Assembly: GCF_041296385.1 (NCBI RefSeq)
Contig: NC_091013.1
Span: forward strand, 12,228,001 to 12,292,000
DNA length: 64,000 bases
Source: Aphelocoma coerulescens
Lineage: Eukaryota > Chordata > Aves > Passeriformes > Corvidae
Direction of reading: 5' to 3'
This document shows, in pieces, positions 49,910 to 61,268 of this stretch. Every line of letters begins with the position of its first letter. The stretch's first letter is position 1. The notes under the pieces were generated by a model that did not search any database, was not told the DNA's origin, and saw only the letters and a program-made list of their open reading frames with translations. The position numbers were made by a program, and so were the translations under genes.

Positions 49910-50482
49910 CTAATATATATTTTAGACTTACAGGCATCAGTGAGTCACAATTAGTGTAAAACTCTTCAGCCATGAAACCAGATGACAGCCAACAGGTGTA
50001 AGATCAGTTCATTCTCTATATTTACCAGTCACTGACTTGTAGCCTGGATTAACCTTGGCTCATGTTGTCTCCTGCTGAGTGTCATGGCTGTGCATGGAAG
50101 GGGAACAGGCAGACAATTGAAGGACACAAGTTTGTAGAAAACTGGATTTCATGAGTCTACTGAATATCAAGAAATTTGTTTCATATGACAAATGTCATAA
50201 AAATTAAGGGGAGACAGAGTGACTTTGAACAACCTCACAAAAAAGTGAAAAAATATGCAGTGAAGAAAAATCTTTAACAAATTATTGTGGATATTTATAC
50301 AATTTTCAAGAAAAACTTCTGCTTAAAACAAGGTGCCAGACAGGTGTCTGAGAGAACATATTCCCTACCTTTAAAACCAACTGAAATGAGGAGATCAGCT
50401 TAAGCGGATAATGGATATAAAACTAGCAACATGAAGGTCACTTTAGCAATTAAAAAGATCAAGTGAATGGTAGAGGTATTTT
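49910..50482. other. Spacer between ERVL LTR and polypurine array
   Basis: AT-rich sequence. No gene or element is recognised. Confidence 0.5.
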
Positions 50483-50986
50483 GAGAAAAAGAAAAAGAAA
50501 AAGAAAAAGAAAAAGAAAAAGAAAAAGAAAAAGAAAAAGAAAAAGAAAAAGAAAAAGAAAAAGAAAAAGAAAAAGAAAAAGAAAAAGAAAAAGAAAAAGA
50601 AAAAGAAAAAGAAAAAGAAAAAGAAAAAGAAAAAGAAAAAGAAAAAGAAAAAGAAAAAGAAAAAGAAAAAGAAAAAGAAAAAAAGAAGAAGAAGAACAAG
50701 AAGAAGAAGAAAAAGAAGAAGAAGAAGAAAAAGAAGAAGAAGAACAAAAAGAAGAAGAAAAAGAAAAAGAAGAAGAAAAAGAAAAATAAGAAAAAGAAGA
50801 AGAAGAAGAAGAAGAAGAAGAAGAAGAAGAAGAAGAAAAAGAAAAAGAAAAAGAAAAAGAAAAAGAAAAAGAAAAAAAAAGAAAAAGAAAAAGAAAAAGA
50901 AAAAGAAAAAGAAAAAGAAAAAGAAAAAGAAAAAGAAAAAGAAAAAGAAAAAGAAAAAGAAAAAGAAAAAGAAAAAGAAAAAGAAG
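50483..50986. repeat. 504-bp polypurine array: (GAAAAA)n - (GAA)n - (GAAAAA)n
   Basis: The + strand is all purine except C at 50697 and 50745 and T at 50787. It has three zones: (GAAAAA)n at about 50485-50680, mixed GAA triplets and GAAAAA hexamers at about 50685-50835, and (GAAAAA)n again to 50986, with one enlarged A run near 50871-50880. Neither the GAAAAA nor the GAA unit yields stops in most frames, so the Lys-Arg (+) and Phe-Leu/Phe-Ser (-) open frames of up to 193 codons are artefacts. Long homopurine tracts, including GAA repeats, are known to form triplex DNA and to be length-unstable; that has not been tested here. Confidence 0.97.
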
Positions 50987-51989
50987 CTTGCTGCCTCTAG
51001 GAAGACATAAGTTACGCCAAGCATTGAAAAACATATTCATAAGCTGAATTAGAGTAGATGTGTTACAATTCTGAGATTGCAGTTACATGAAAGTTGTTAA
51101 GTGCAAACCTTAACTGAAGAGGGAGATTGTGATAAAATTTCTTGGAAGTAGCAGTTATCAAAAACTCGGCTTTTGAAAACTGGAAACTTGGGGGAGGTTG
51201 CACACAGAGGCAGTGAGAGCATTTCAGTGAAGGTTTCTCCGTGGGTCTGCGCCGAGCTCTGGAATAACTGGCACATTTTCCCACGGTTCTTCACAATGTA
51301 ACCACTAGAGTGATTGAGGGTAGTTGAACAGTGACACCTGTCCCCAGAAATCCTAGAGCCCACCCTGAATAATTACAGCAATTCTATATCTGTGAGTGTG
51401 CAGAAATGAATCATAAGGAAAGATCTGAATAAGGATTCTGCAGAGAAATTCCGCAATCAGATACTACATGTGCAAGTGCTGTAGTGAGGATGCAGCCCAC
51501 AGTGATGAAGGTTTACTTACTCAGATGTAGGAACTTCTGGGTAGCAGATCTCTTTCTTAGGTCAAAGAAACAGAGATATAGGAATGTTTCCTGTCTGTGT
51601 ACTGTCTTCATGTTCATCTGTTACTAACAGAGAGAGAACAGGCAGGAGAGAGCCTGGCAGGACGCACATTCAAGATCATTGAGGACCTTCTCATTTAGAT
51701 TTGTGTTATCCAAGCATGCAAACTGAGTGCTAACAGCAAAGATAGAAGAAAGTATTGTGTATGGTTCTACAGAAATTCTGCAAGTCACTTAAGCCTACAA
51801 GTGTTTTTCTCAAATACTAAACAATAGCAATATTTTGCATTACAAATAATCACAGATGTACTGTGACTCTATAGCTGTCATTGAGACACCCCCACACATG
51901 ATATTTAGAAATCAATACGTGTAACAGACTTGCTACCTCTGAAATTTACTAGATACTCTTTCTCTGATATACCAAAAATATCAGTCAGG
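50987..51989. other. Spacer, no gene recognised
   Basis: Mixed-composition non-coding DNA. Open frames stay below 90 codons and are without resemblance to known families. Confidence 0.5.
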
Positions 51990-52740
51990 AGAGTTAAAAG
52001 AAGTGCAAAACTGCTTTCCAGCTGGTTGGCCTCCAGCGTGTACTGGTGTATTGGTTCTTTTCTTCCCAGGTTTGGGATTCTGTACTTCCCCATGTTGAAT
52101 GGCATGACATTCCCAACAGCCTAGCCCATTTCTCCAGTCTGTGAAGGTCCCTCTGGATGGCAGCACAGCCCTCTGACTTATCAGTCACTTCTCCCAGCTT
52201 AGTATCTGCAGCAAATCTCACCCAGATCACTTAGGAAGATGTTGAACCAGGCTGAACTCAGTATTGACTTCTGGCCTATGTTGCTAATCCTTGGCCTCCA
52301 ACTAGACTTAGTGCCACTGACCACCACCCTCTGGGCCCTGAAATTAATTTCCAATCTACCTTGCTGTCTTCTCACCCAGTCCATACATTAACATGTTGTC
52401 TGTGGAGATCTTCTCGGAGACAGTGTCAAATTCCTTACTGAAATCAAGGTAAACAAATCCATTGCTCTCCTGATATTTATCAAGGCATTTCCTTGTTGAA
52501 GTTTCTCAGGTTGGTCAGTCATAACTTCCCCTGATGAAGCTATGATGACTATTCCTGATGAAGTTTCTCAGGTTGGTCAGTCATGACTTTCCCTGATGAA
52601 GCTATGATGACTATTCCTGATGACCTTCTTGTGCTCCATGTGCCATAAAATTATTTTTATCCTAAGCAGATGCTCATTCTTAAACAGTTTCTGGAGTCAT
52701 AAAAAGTAAACCCTGTTTCTGGCATCAGCTCTGCAACCAG
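51990..52740 (-). mobile_element. CR1 LINE ORF2 region (sense on - strand), decayed
   Basis: The + strand reads the reverse complement of CR1 ORF2 in order: 'cagcgtgtactggtgtattgg' (about 52035-52055), 'ttgaatggcatgacattccc' (about 52096-52115), 'gtccctctggatggcagcacagccctctgac' (about 52147-52177), 'cttctcccagcttagtatctgcagc' (about 52188-52212), 'ctccaactagacttagtgccactgaccaccaccctctggg' (about 52297-52336), 'gagacagtgtcaaattccttactgaaatcaaggtaaac' (about 52417-52454), and 'ctattcctgatgaccttcttgtgctccatgtg' (about 52611-52642). This covers the reverse-transcriptase palm/thumb coding part. Stops and indels break the frame. Unlike most copies here, it lacks the CR1 3' end, so it is an internal fragment. 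Confidence 0.92.
52498..52621. repeat. 62-bp tandem duplication inside the CR1 fragment
   Basis: Copies at 52498-52559 and 52560-52621 differ at only two positions by eye (A/G and C/T near the middle). CR1 has this block once, so the duplication happened after insertion. Its identity is much higher than the CR1 copy's divergence from consensus. Confidence 0.95.
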
Positions 52741-53135
52741 TTGTTGGCATACAGTATCAGCATTCCCCCTTTAGCCTCAGGATTGAGAACACCTCATAGG
52801 CCCCTAGAGCTTTGGAGTCACTGTGGATACTCCAGATTTTCCCATTGCTGCCCACAGGAAAGAACTTCTGAGGATAATATTCAGAAGGTTGGAAACACTT
52901 CAGCAGTCTCTCTGCAACATCTTAGATCCAGGCATCCGTAAGCAGCAAACTTCTTTAGACAACAGGTCAGGCTGGCAGGTTCCTCTGTGCCTTGCAGCAG
53001 GGAGTCACCCACTACTATCACTCACCACCTACTGCTGGTGCTGTACCATGGGTCAGGGTCACTAGACCCAGATGTCTCACTGGAATGCACACCTGGCTCC
53101 TCTTCAGCTTTGAGGTCAGTAGACCTATTCTGTAG
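52741..53135 (-). mobile_element. Possible continuation of the CR1 fragment (upstream ORF2/ORF1 side)
   Basis: The block 'ccttgcagcagggagtcacccactactatcactcacc' (about 52991-53027) recalls the upstream part of long CR1 copies in the same orientation. The base composition matches the CR1 just before it. The match is too weak by eye to be certain, and an unrelated segment cannot be excluded. Confidence 0.35.
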
Positions 53136-54727
53136 TGATAAACCACTTGCTTTTGTTGCTTCTTCTATTTTATTTTCCCAAGTTTCAGAGATACAATTTA
53201 ATTGTTATCTGAGTAGCGTAACTTCTCACTCTATCTTATTATTGTACCCTGGCATGCACTGTTTGACAGAGGAAATAATATGACAGAGTTCCTTTCATTG
53301 TTTTGTGCTCCTGGCCATTGGTGTGGCTGGTGATGAGACAATTACTCATGAAAAGCTTTTGATGAAACCAGACAGAGCTACTAGTCAGAAAAAAAAGCAC
53401 CTGATTTTCTGTGCCTGCAGAATAGAGCTATTCCCAGAGATCAACAAAACTCCCTTCTGTGTCCTGGAGAATGCATTATAAGTAGTCTTAGACAAGACAA
53501 CTTAAAATGGAAGTATGGTTGGAAAGTGGGGTTTTGGAAAATGTTTCAGCAATAGTAAAATATTTGAAAATTCTTCAACATGACTGGAATGTCCAGGTTT
53601 TGGTGAAAGCTCTTATCTGAGTCAATGACCTGTGGGTGTATGGCAAAAGAGTAGTGCAAGTAGTGGTTAGTACCAACAATATTTGGTAGTTCAGTGGATT
53701 TACATATTTGTGGTTGTACTTACAAATTTTAATAACCAAATAAATAGGCCAGAAATGCTGTAGTTTATAGCTGAGCTAAAGCATAAGTTAGGGATTGCTC
53801 CTGGAGAATGCCTTCAGTTTGAGACTCAGTTGTAAAGAATAAAATGTTGCTTTCAGTTTCCACATGAATACTTCATTTTCCTCTTTCAGGAGGGTTTTTA
53901 TCATTAGTTACTGCTATACGTGAATTTGCTCTTTGTCAGTCCCACATCATTTATTAAATTTGTTTCGTACATTGCAAGGCTGTTGATCATCAAGGATATA
54001 AATCAAACTTGTCCCTCCACTCTTTTTGCATTTACTTCCCCTGCATACAATGCTTTCTCCACATCTTTTTCTAATTCTCAGAAGCTTTATGGCCATTTTC
54101 AACTCTCAGATTCAGACCTTTGCTTCTGCTCTGATAAACCTTTTGCTTCCATTCTTAGAACAGTCTCCTGTCTCATGAAGAAATACTTTCACAAATAATT
54201 TTTCTTCACACACATGAATAGTTATACAGTATGTTCTCTCCTTTTGATGTGTCCTTTGTATTTTAGATTAAGGTGCTAAAGATTCAGTCTATGCATCATG
54301 GAAATGTATGACATGTTTAATAAATCAATCCTAAAAATAGTTATCTCAGTACTTTCTAAACTTCAGAATATTATATTTAATAAATCAACTTAAGTGAATA
54401 TTTCTCCATATTTGCAATAGTTGGGGAATGTGTTATAAAAATATAGATCTGCTACTTTACTAAAGTTTATAAAGGCTGAAGAAAGTCTCTGTCTTTCATA
54501 ATAATAGAGTACATATCACATATTGAAAAAAGATAAAAGTTGGGTATACATGCACACAAAAATAGAAATATTTGGTTTCATTTGTTGGGGTTTTTTTGTG
54601 TTCAGACCTTCATTTGAAATTATTAAAAAAAAAGCTAAAACCAAACATATCTAAGATGAATTGAACAAAATTTTTGGTGGTTTACTGTTACTATTCAGTC
54701 TTTTTATGGAACTGCTTTTTCTATGTG
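53136..54727. other. AT-rich spacer, no gene recognised
   Basis: No element is recognised. Two stretches, near 53115-53160 and 54108-54150, share a TCTG(C/T)..TGATAAACC..TTGCTT motif. This may be coincidence or a small shared repeat. Open frames stay below 100 codons. Confidence 0.45.
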
Positions 54728-55323
54728 ACAAGGGTGCTGGTTTTGGCTGGGGTAGATTTAATTTTCTTCTCAGTGGTTGGTTTGGGGGTGTATTTTGGAT
54801 TTGTGTTAATACACACCATACACAGGGTTGGTAATATGGGATTTTTTTCTACTGCTGAGCAGGGCTTACACAGAGCCAAGACCTTTCCTGTTTTTTGTAC
54901 TGCCACACTGGTGGGAAATTGGGAGGAGACTCAGCCAGGACAGGTGACTCCCAATGACCAAAGGGATATTCCAGACCATGTGATATCATGCTCAGTATAT
55001 AAAGTGGGGAAAAGAAGGAGGAAAGGGGAGGACGTTGGGAGTGGGTGGTGTTTTGTCTGCCCAAGTCACTGTTACACGTTGGATCCTGGCTTTCCTGGAG
55101 GTGGCTGAACACCTGCCTGCCCATGGGAAGCAGTGAATGAATCTCTTGTTTTGCTTTGGGTGTGTGTGTAGCTGTTTCTTTGCCTATTGCACTGTCTTTA
55201 TCTCAACCCACAAGTTTTTCAGCTTTTACTCTTTTAGTTCTTTCCCTGATCCTGCTGGTGGGGGAGTGAGCAAGTGGCTGCGTGGTATTTTGTGGCTGGC
55301 TGGGGTTAAACCATGACAACAAC
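54728..55323 (+). mobile_element. ERVL-type solo LTR, plus strand, 54733-55318
   Basis: This is a clear copy of a widespread avian LTR family. It shows 'gtgctggttttggctggggtag' (about 54734-54755) and 'gatttaattttcttctcagt' (about 54755-54774) at the start, 'ccaaagggatattccagaccatgtgatatcatgctcagtatataaa' (about 54958-55003) with a TATA box at 54996-55003, 'cactgtctttatctcaacccacaagtttt' (about 55189-55217), and the end 'agtggctgcgtggtattttgtggctggctggggttaaaccatgaca' (about 55273-55318). The family's usual ATTAAA signal before 'ctgtctttatctcaaccc' is mutated here. The flanks ACAAG (54728-54732) and ACAAC (55319-55323) look like a 5-bp target duplication with one change. The start has GG where TG is expected. 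No internal viral genes are present, so it is an older solo LTR. The 144-codon + frame inside is not a gene. Confidence 0.9.
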
Positions 55324-58300
55324 TGAGAAATAGGAAAACTCATGTTAAAATCCATGGTAAACCAAAATGTGTTGAAAAGCTTAGATTTGTATTCCTGCAT
55401 CTGAGTCAAAAAGTGTAGTTTTGCATCAATGGCAAAAGTAACTTACATTGTATATTTGTATCAGTCCTGGATATAGAGTGGAACATGGATGAAGTACAGC
55501 TAGAACACTGCTTTTCTTATGATAACATTGTCTGTGGAAAACCCTGTGAAAAGAATTGATGTGAGAGATTTCCATTATTAGAAGTTATGTATTAGAATAA
55601 TACATAACTTCTAATAATGCAGGGGGTTCTATCCTCAGTACCTTTCAACTGAATGACATATTTCATCAGATTTAATAAAAAAAAATCACAAATGTAAACC
55701 ATATTTACTGTATATTCTTTTTGCTCTTTTTCAATAATATATCATAAATTACTTTAAAAGAAGACATTCAAATTCCAAACCACTTCTAATATTTTAAATT
55801 GCATTTGCAGGTTTTGGAAGACCCATTGAAATGTCCATTTTTTACATAACATTGCTCCTTTTCATAAATCACAGAAGATAATGCTTCTGATCAAACTTTT
55901 ATTTATAAAATTTTTTCCTTGTGGTATCCTAGTATCTAATTTTCTCCCTTAAGTCAGATTTGGTGGTGGTGTGGAAACACTTCTTATTTAAAACACTTGT
56001 CTCAGAGGCCTGTCTAGTCTACCATTGCTCCCTTTGCCCTGACATTTATGCAGCAATATCTGCTTGGAGTTAATACAGTTAGGTAAGTCTGGGCAACGTT
56101 CCAAAAGGAACCATTTTGCTTTACGATGAAGCAATCCCCACTCAACTCAATTCCAGAAATATCCATCCTTGGCTGAATGGCATATTTATGATTCCTCAAT
56201 GTTATTTCATTTTTCTGAGTTCCACCAGTATTTATAATACCAGTTGCAACTTATTTATTTCAGGCAACAGCATCAAGTCATTTGTAAGTCTGTTCTCAGA
56301 ATTCATGAAATAATTCAATATGAGTAAAGGATTGTATTTTTGAGAACATGCTTCTTTACTGGATGCTGAAAGATGTCTCTTCCAAACCAAGTAAGTATTT
56401 ACTCAAGAAAACTATATTTTGCTTCTGTGTACTTTTGAAAATTTGTCATCCCCAGTTTAATAAAGGGTTGTGCAAGCTCCTTCCCTTTGGCCATGATCAC
56501 ATGCAATACACATCAGCCACTAAAGAATAAAAAATATTCATTCAGAGACTTATGGTTTCTCATGACAGAGAGAAAGGCCATGTTTACAGAACTTAGTCCT
56601 AGACCACAATGAAAGGAAAATAACATTTCTGTGATAGTGCTCTCATGCAGAGATTTTACTGTTCTCTCTTCATCCAGGATGATATTTGGATATAGAAAAC
56701 AGCATGCCAAGCAGCAGCTATACAGAAAGTCATGCTTTCAGCTCGACATGGGTAAAAAATTAAATCAAAAACAATGACAAGGGAAGCACAAAATTGTTCT
56801 GAAGCATGAACAAAGCCAAGGGACCATTTTTGTAATCTCATCAGCTCCAATACTGATTCTTTTGGGGTAGTCCATGTCAAGTCACTGAATTTCACCAGCA
56901 GCATTACTTTAGGCATAAAAGATAATAGTCATGCTTAACTACCTGTATCATAAGATTCATCAAGATTCACTGGTTCGTACTTGTAGCATTTGAAGACAGG
57001 AATTTTAAATAAACATTTTCATATTAAATACTGACTTATTAAATACTGAATATTATAATTCCAATAAACTAGCTACCAGAAACATTTGTGCATTCAGTTC
57101 TCTACAAAATTGTCTGTTTCAAACTGATAAACACGCTTCTAAGTTCTGTAGCTGGAACACATGGTGTTAATGGCGTGCCCTGTACTCCAAGCAGTATCTG
57201 GGTACAACTTCTCCTCAAATGTATGCAGACTGGACCTTTTTTGAACTTCTGGTTGTAAACTCTTGTTCTGTAATTAGCTAGTGTAGTACCCCTGGATGTT
57301 TACTGGCACCGGTCCAACAATTTCTCTGCCTTTCACATGCTGTCCTTATTGGGGATTTTATTAAAAAGCTCAGATTTCCAGGAGTTTAAAAATCAGGCGT
57401 ACATTTTGATTTTCAATGGACTTATTTGGATATTCTTAGAAGCTATGAAATCACAGGCTCCATTAAATGTATCATGATTAGTAGATCTGTACCTATTAAG
57501 TAGCTGACATTGATAACAGAATGCTAAAGAGATGGTCATTATATTTATAGCCTATATTTAGGAGAAAAAATATATGTACATAATAACTATTCCACTCAAT
57601 TTAAGGGCTAGCCAAAGTTATTATGATCTTCATTTTTTTAGCATTATACTCTTGATACATGCATTACATATCCACTACACTCACACTGAGAAAACGATTG
57701 AATTTCCACAACAACAATACTAATTAGGATTTTGTGCACTAAAATTCTATACAGTACACAGTATACTCACTGCAAGAACCCACTTCTGCTAAGTGGGTGT
57801 TAGGTGAATACTTGGTGCTTGCTTTAAAGTGGATCTATCTTAAAATAGATAAGAATACATAATAGGTATCTCTAGAGATGATATCTTATGAACATCATTT
57901 TTGATTGGGTTCTTTGGGGTGTTAGCACATGTATAAACTTGTCTTTAATAAAATAATAAAGGCAGTTAATCACATTTATTCAGATGCTTTGAGAACCCTT
58001 GACAAGTCATAGTCATCAGAATATCAGACACAATTCTTTAAAAACTAGTAGGAAAAAGTTCATAAACAATGCAACAGTCATTAGAAATATCCTCCTTGGG
58101 AGCATCCTCTTTACCCATAGGGAAAAAGAAGCCATCAGTCTTGCATTTAGGGTTTCTAAAATAATTGGAATGGGATGGAAGAGTCCTGAAAACAGAGATT
58201 TTTTTTTTTTTTCTAATAATGAAAGGAAGAGTAGAAATTAAACAGGAAAGCAAGGTATTGACTGTTCTACAGAAAATATTTATTTCTGTGTTTATATACC

Positions 58301-60879
58301 CTGTTTCCATGACTCACTGCTAAGTAAACATTTTCCTTCAGGAGTTACCTGGCAAACGCCCTCTGTATAACTCTTCCACAAGGAAAATCAACAGCAATGG
58401 TGGCTCACACAGAGTTAGAAAACCTGAAACACAGTGTGATTGGACCCAGATCCACAGACTGACTTCTCAGATTGTCTTTGGCCTGGTGTCATTATACTGG
58501 AGTTGCCTGCAAGTTTTGAATCAAAGTTGCATGGGTTTGTCATCATGGATGTGCTCTCCTACCCTCACAGGGGTACCTGTGAGATTGATGCTTGATGTCT
58601 TGCCTGGCACCCGTCTCCCCTTGTCCTGTGGGGCAGCCACCCTCCACTGCTTCCTGACGTGGTGCTTTTAAACAAGATTTCACTGAAAGAAAACCTAGTG
58701 CTCCTCTCCGCAGAAAATGAAATATCCCCATACAAAAAGAATATGTGAGTTGAGGCAGGGTAAATAATGCTTGACTGGTCTTAGATTAAAAAACCCCAGC
58801 GATTTTCAGCTCAGATTTTCAGACAAGGTGCTAAATGTCATCCTAAGCATCAACATCCATACATGAATCCCAGTCTCAGAGCCAAAATGTGTGAAAATGT
58901 ACTAAGACATACTACATAGTTCATCATTCTTGTCTGAAGCATCTACTTCAGGTATGACTATAAAGACATTTAGTTCAAGTGATGAAAAATTTCTCTGCAG
59001 TACAAAAAAATCAACAAAATGAAAAAGAAACCAAGAGAAAATTCGTGTATTCATGGTGGTTTTCAAATACAAGATAAAGCAAATTAATTATTTCTCCTCA
59101 AAATATGTATATTATGAAATCATATTGACAACATGCATAAGTGGGATTTCAGAATTTTAAACTGTGTGTTGGTTCAATTACTGATGTGCTTAGTAAGTAT
59201 TAGTTAATGCAGGAAGTATGATGACAGACCTAATCTGATATTCAAAGAGGTAACTAAAAATCATTCTTAAGAATAACTTATGTTTTCTTTTCTTTCCTTT
59301 CTGTCTGAGGTCTGGGATGCTGTTCCTCTGAGGTTAGTCTTATGTCATTTTTAACAGCTCTAATTGCCTAACTAGCTGCTCCAATGCAAGGACAAAGCTC
59401 CTCTCAATACTCATTATTAATTTTTCTATTAATATAAAACATCATAATTTGGAAATTCTTATATTGGATTCCCAGAACTCTCATGAAAATGTTTTCATAC
59501 TTGGTCTTTTTAATTATGCAGCGGCTAAAAAGTCTTTTATGTCCTTAGTGACATCAAGCTTATCAGTCATTGTTTTGAGTAAATAGTCCCAAATGCTTAA
59601 ATATCAATCCAGTCAGTTTTTAGCACAGGTCTTTCATATTTGAGCAATACAGAATCATTAAAATCCACACTTTTTTATTTTATATGTCCATGAATGATCA
59701 TAGGGATAAAGCATTTTTTTTTCCATTGCTGTCTTGTTGTGCAGTCTGTGCCACCGATAAACTGAGGAATGTCAAAAGAAGTAAAGTAAGATGCCTGAAA
59801 TCACAGAATATAGCTTCATTCATTTTTATGCATCCTGTATTAATGAATCAAGGAATTGTTACTGTTTAGCTGGACTGTTGGTATGTTTGTTTCTGTTTGT
59901 TTTAATATATGGATTGCAATTTATTGTAGTTGAATCCAAAAGATTCTGGTGATTAAGACAATACAATAACCTCTGAAACTCATCAGTTTTATTCAAAATC
60001 TGTTTACTTCTGTGCCCAATTACCGTATATTAATTTTGCATACATATCAGAAATATGATAATGTAATTTGAAATTTTGCCTCATCTCAAATTAAAATACA
60101 AGCACCTCTTTATTTATAATTCTTCATTAACTTGAAGTTTAAAAAATCTTTACTAAATATTATACGAGCAAACTGATTTTTATTTTTAAAAAGCTACAAA
60201 AATAATCTAAATATGCTTGTTGCAGTAATACATGTGTTTTCACACATCTCTATTTGGATTTTATAGAATAGCTGCAATTTGTTTTCCAGTCATAGACCTA
60301 AGAGGAGTACGAACATGATTGCTGAAGAGTGGTGTCTGTAGAGCTTGGTTCACACTCAATAAATACATTTTCATCATGTGTGACAGTAAGTTGACAGAAT
60401 GATATAAATTACTTCCAAAGAAAACAGAATTCAGTGTAGAAGAGGCATCACTAAAAAGAGAGCAGAGAAGCTACTCTCAAGGCACAGTATTGTAATAAAG
60501 TACTTGGAGGAGTGTCTCAAAGACTCTGTGACTGAAAACTGCAGACACTCCTCAATAAACACCCTGCTCTCCAAAACCTGAGGCCAATCAGCTACGTATT
60601 CTTGATCTAAAATATATTACAAAGGAGGGGAAAATATTGTGTACATTCCTCTTTCTCTCTTTAGTCCCCAGTTCAAGTATCTAATATATAATTTATAGAC
60701 TTAGACACTTCACCACAAATAACTGTTGACATGATCATTGACATTGTAGTGCTCATCAGTCATTTTATTTATCAATTTCTTTTCATAAGAATATTTGAAG
60801 AAGCTTCCAAAGGCTCTTCCTGACCCCACTGGTGCCTTAGGTTTTAACTTTCATATTTTTCAAATCCTGTGCTGCCCAG
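55324..60879. other. 5.5-kb AT-rich stretch, no gene recognised
   Basis: No element is recognised apart from the perfect hairpin at 55573-55619. An inverted pair of 10-bp arms (AGGAGTGTCT/AGACACTCCT) lies near 60507-60562, followed by AATAAACACC. That could be part of an unrecognised LTR, but no ends were found. Open frames stay below about 90 codons. Confidence 0.55.
55573..55619. repeat. Perfect 22-bp inverted repeat with 3-nt loop
   Basis: The left arm (55573-55594) and right arm (55598-55619) are exact reverse complements, separated by GAA. The stem is AT-rich and ends sharply, since the next outer bases do not pair. Such short-loop perfect palindromes usually arise by a replication template switch. 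The loop is too short and the stem too perfect for a usual microRNA precursor. Confidence 0.97.
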
Positions 60880-61084
60880 TGTGTAACTCTGAAGTTTCTT
60901 GTAGCCTGTTAATTTCTGCTCTCTCATGCTAGGTAGACATAACAAAGCCTCTCCAGGCCTGCTCTCCAAGGACACTCAGGCCATCCTAGGCCCAAAAAGT
61001 ATAAACCAAAAGCCTCTAAAGGGGGGGAAAGCTTGGGGAAATTACATCATTAACTGAAGCTTTAATTGGAGAATTAACCCTGAT

Positions 61085-61092
61085 ATGCAAAT
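61085..61092 (+). promoter_or_regulatory. Octamer motif ATGCAAAT in LTR
   Basis: This is an exact POU-factor octamer, 85 bp after the TATA-like box inside the probable LTR. Its presence is seen in sequence; binding is inference. Confidence 0.4.
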
Positions 61093-61126
61093 GAACCAAA
61101 CCTATCAAAGTGTGAAGAACTCCTGA

Positions 61127-61150
61127 CTTGGGGTCCATCTTGGGGTCCAT
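61127..61150. repeat. 12-bp tandem duplication in the LTR
   Basis: Two exact adjacent copies of CTTGGGGTCCAT lie about 50 bp upstream of the AATAAA signal. Confidence 0.9.
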
Positions 61151-61268
61151 TTTGGCAGTAGCCTCTGGCTCCCCAGGGGGTACCTTTGAAGGCCCTTCAA
61201 ATAAACACCCACCTTTATTCCCTTGTTCTTATCTAGTCTCTGGTTTTAGGTGGCCATTTCAGGCATCA

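Larger units (their letters stand above)
60880..61268 (+). mobile_element. Probable LTR of an endogenous retrovirus, plus strand
   Basis: The segment starts near TGTGTAACTC and ends GGCATCA. In LTR order it holds a TATAAA box (61000-61005), an ATGCAAAT octamer (61085-61092), a 12-bp tandem repeat (61127-61150), an AATAAA signal (61200-61205), and about 65 bp of U5-like T/C-rich sequence. Composition differs from the AT-rich flanks, and the 3' part resembles avian ERV LTRs ending in '...aggcatca'. I could not find a matching target duplication, so the ends are approximate. No retroviral genes adjoin it. The 71-codon frame inside is a shadow. Confidence 0.55.

Noticed and set aside
50400..51040. 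Lys-Arg, Phe-Leu and Phe-Ser repeat proteins (up to 193 codons)
   Set aside because: They are translations of the GAAAAA/GAA polypurine array, with no unique coding sequence beyond it.
53115..54150. Similar short peptides (Cys-Ser-Asp-Lys-Pro) predicted near 53130 and 54125
   Set aside because: The similarity covers only about 20 bases in otherwise unalignable sequence, so it is likely coincidence or a tiny repeat.
54674..55108. 144-codon + frame
   Set aside because: Most of it lies within the ERVL-type LTR, including its promoter block; it is not coding.
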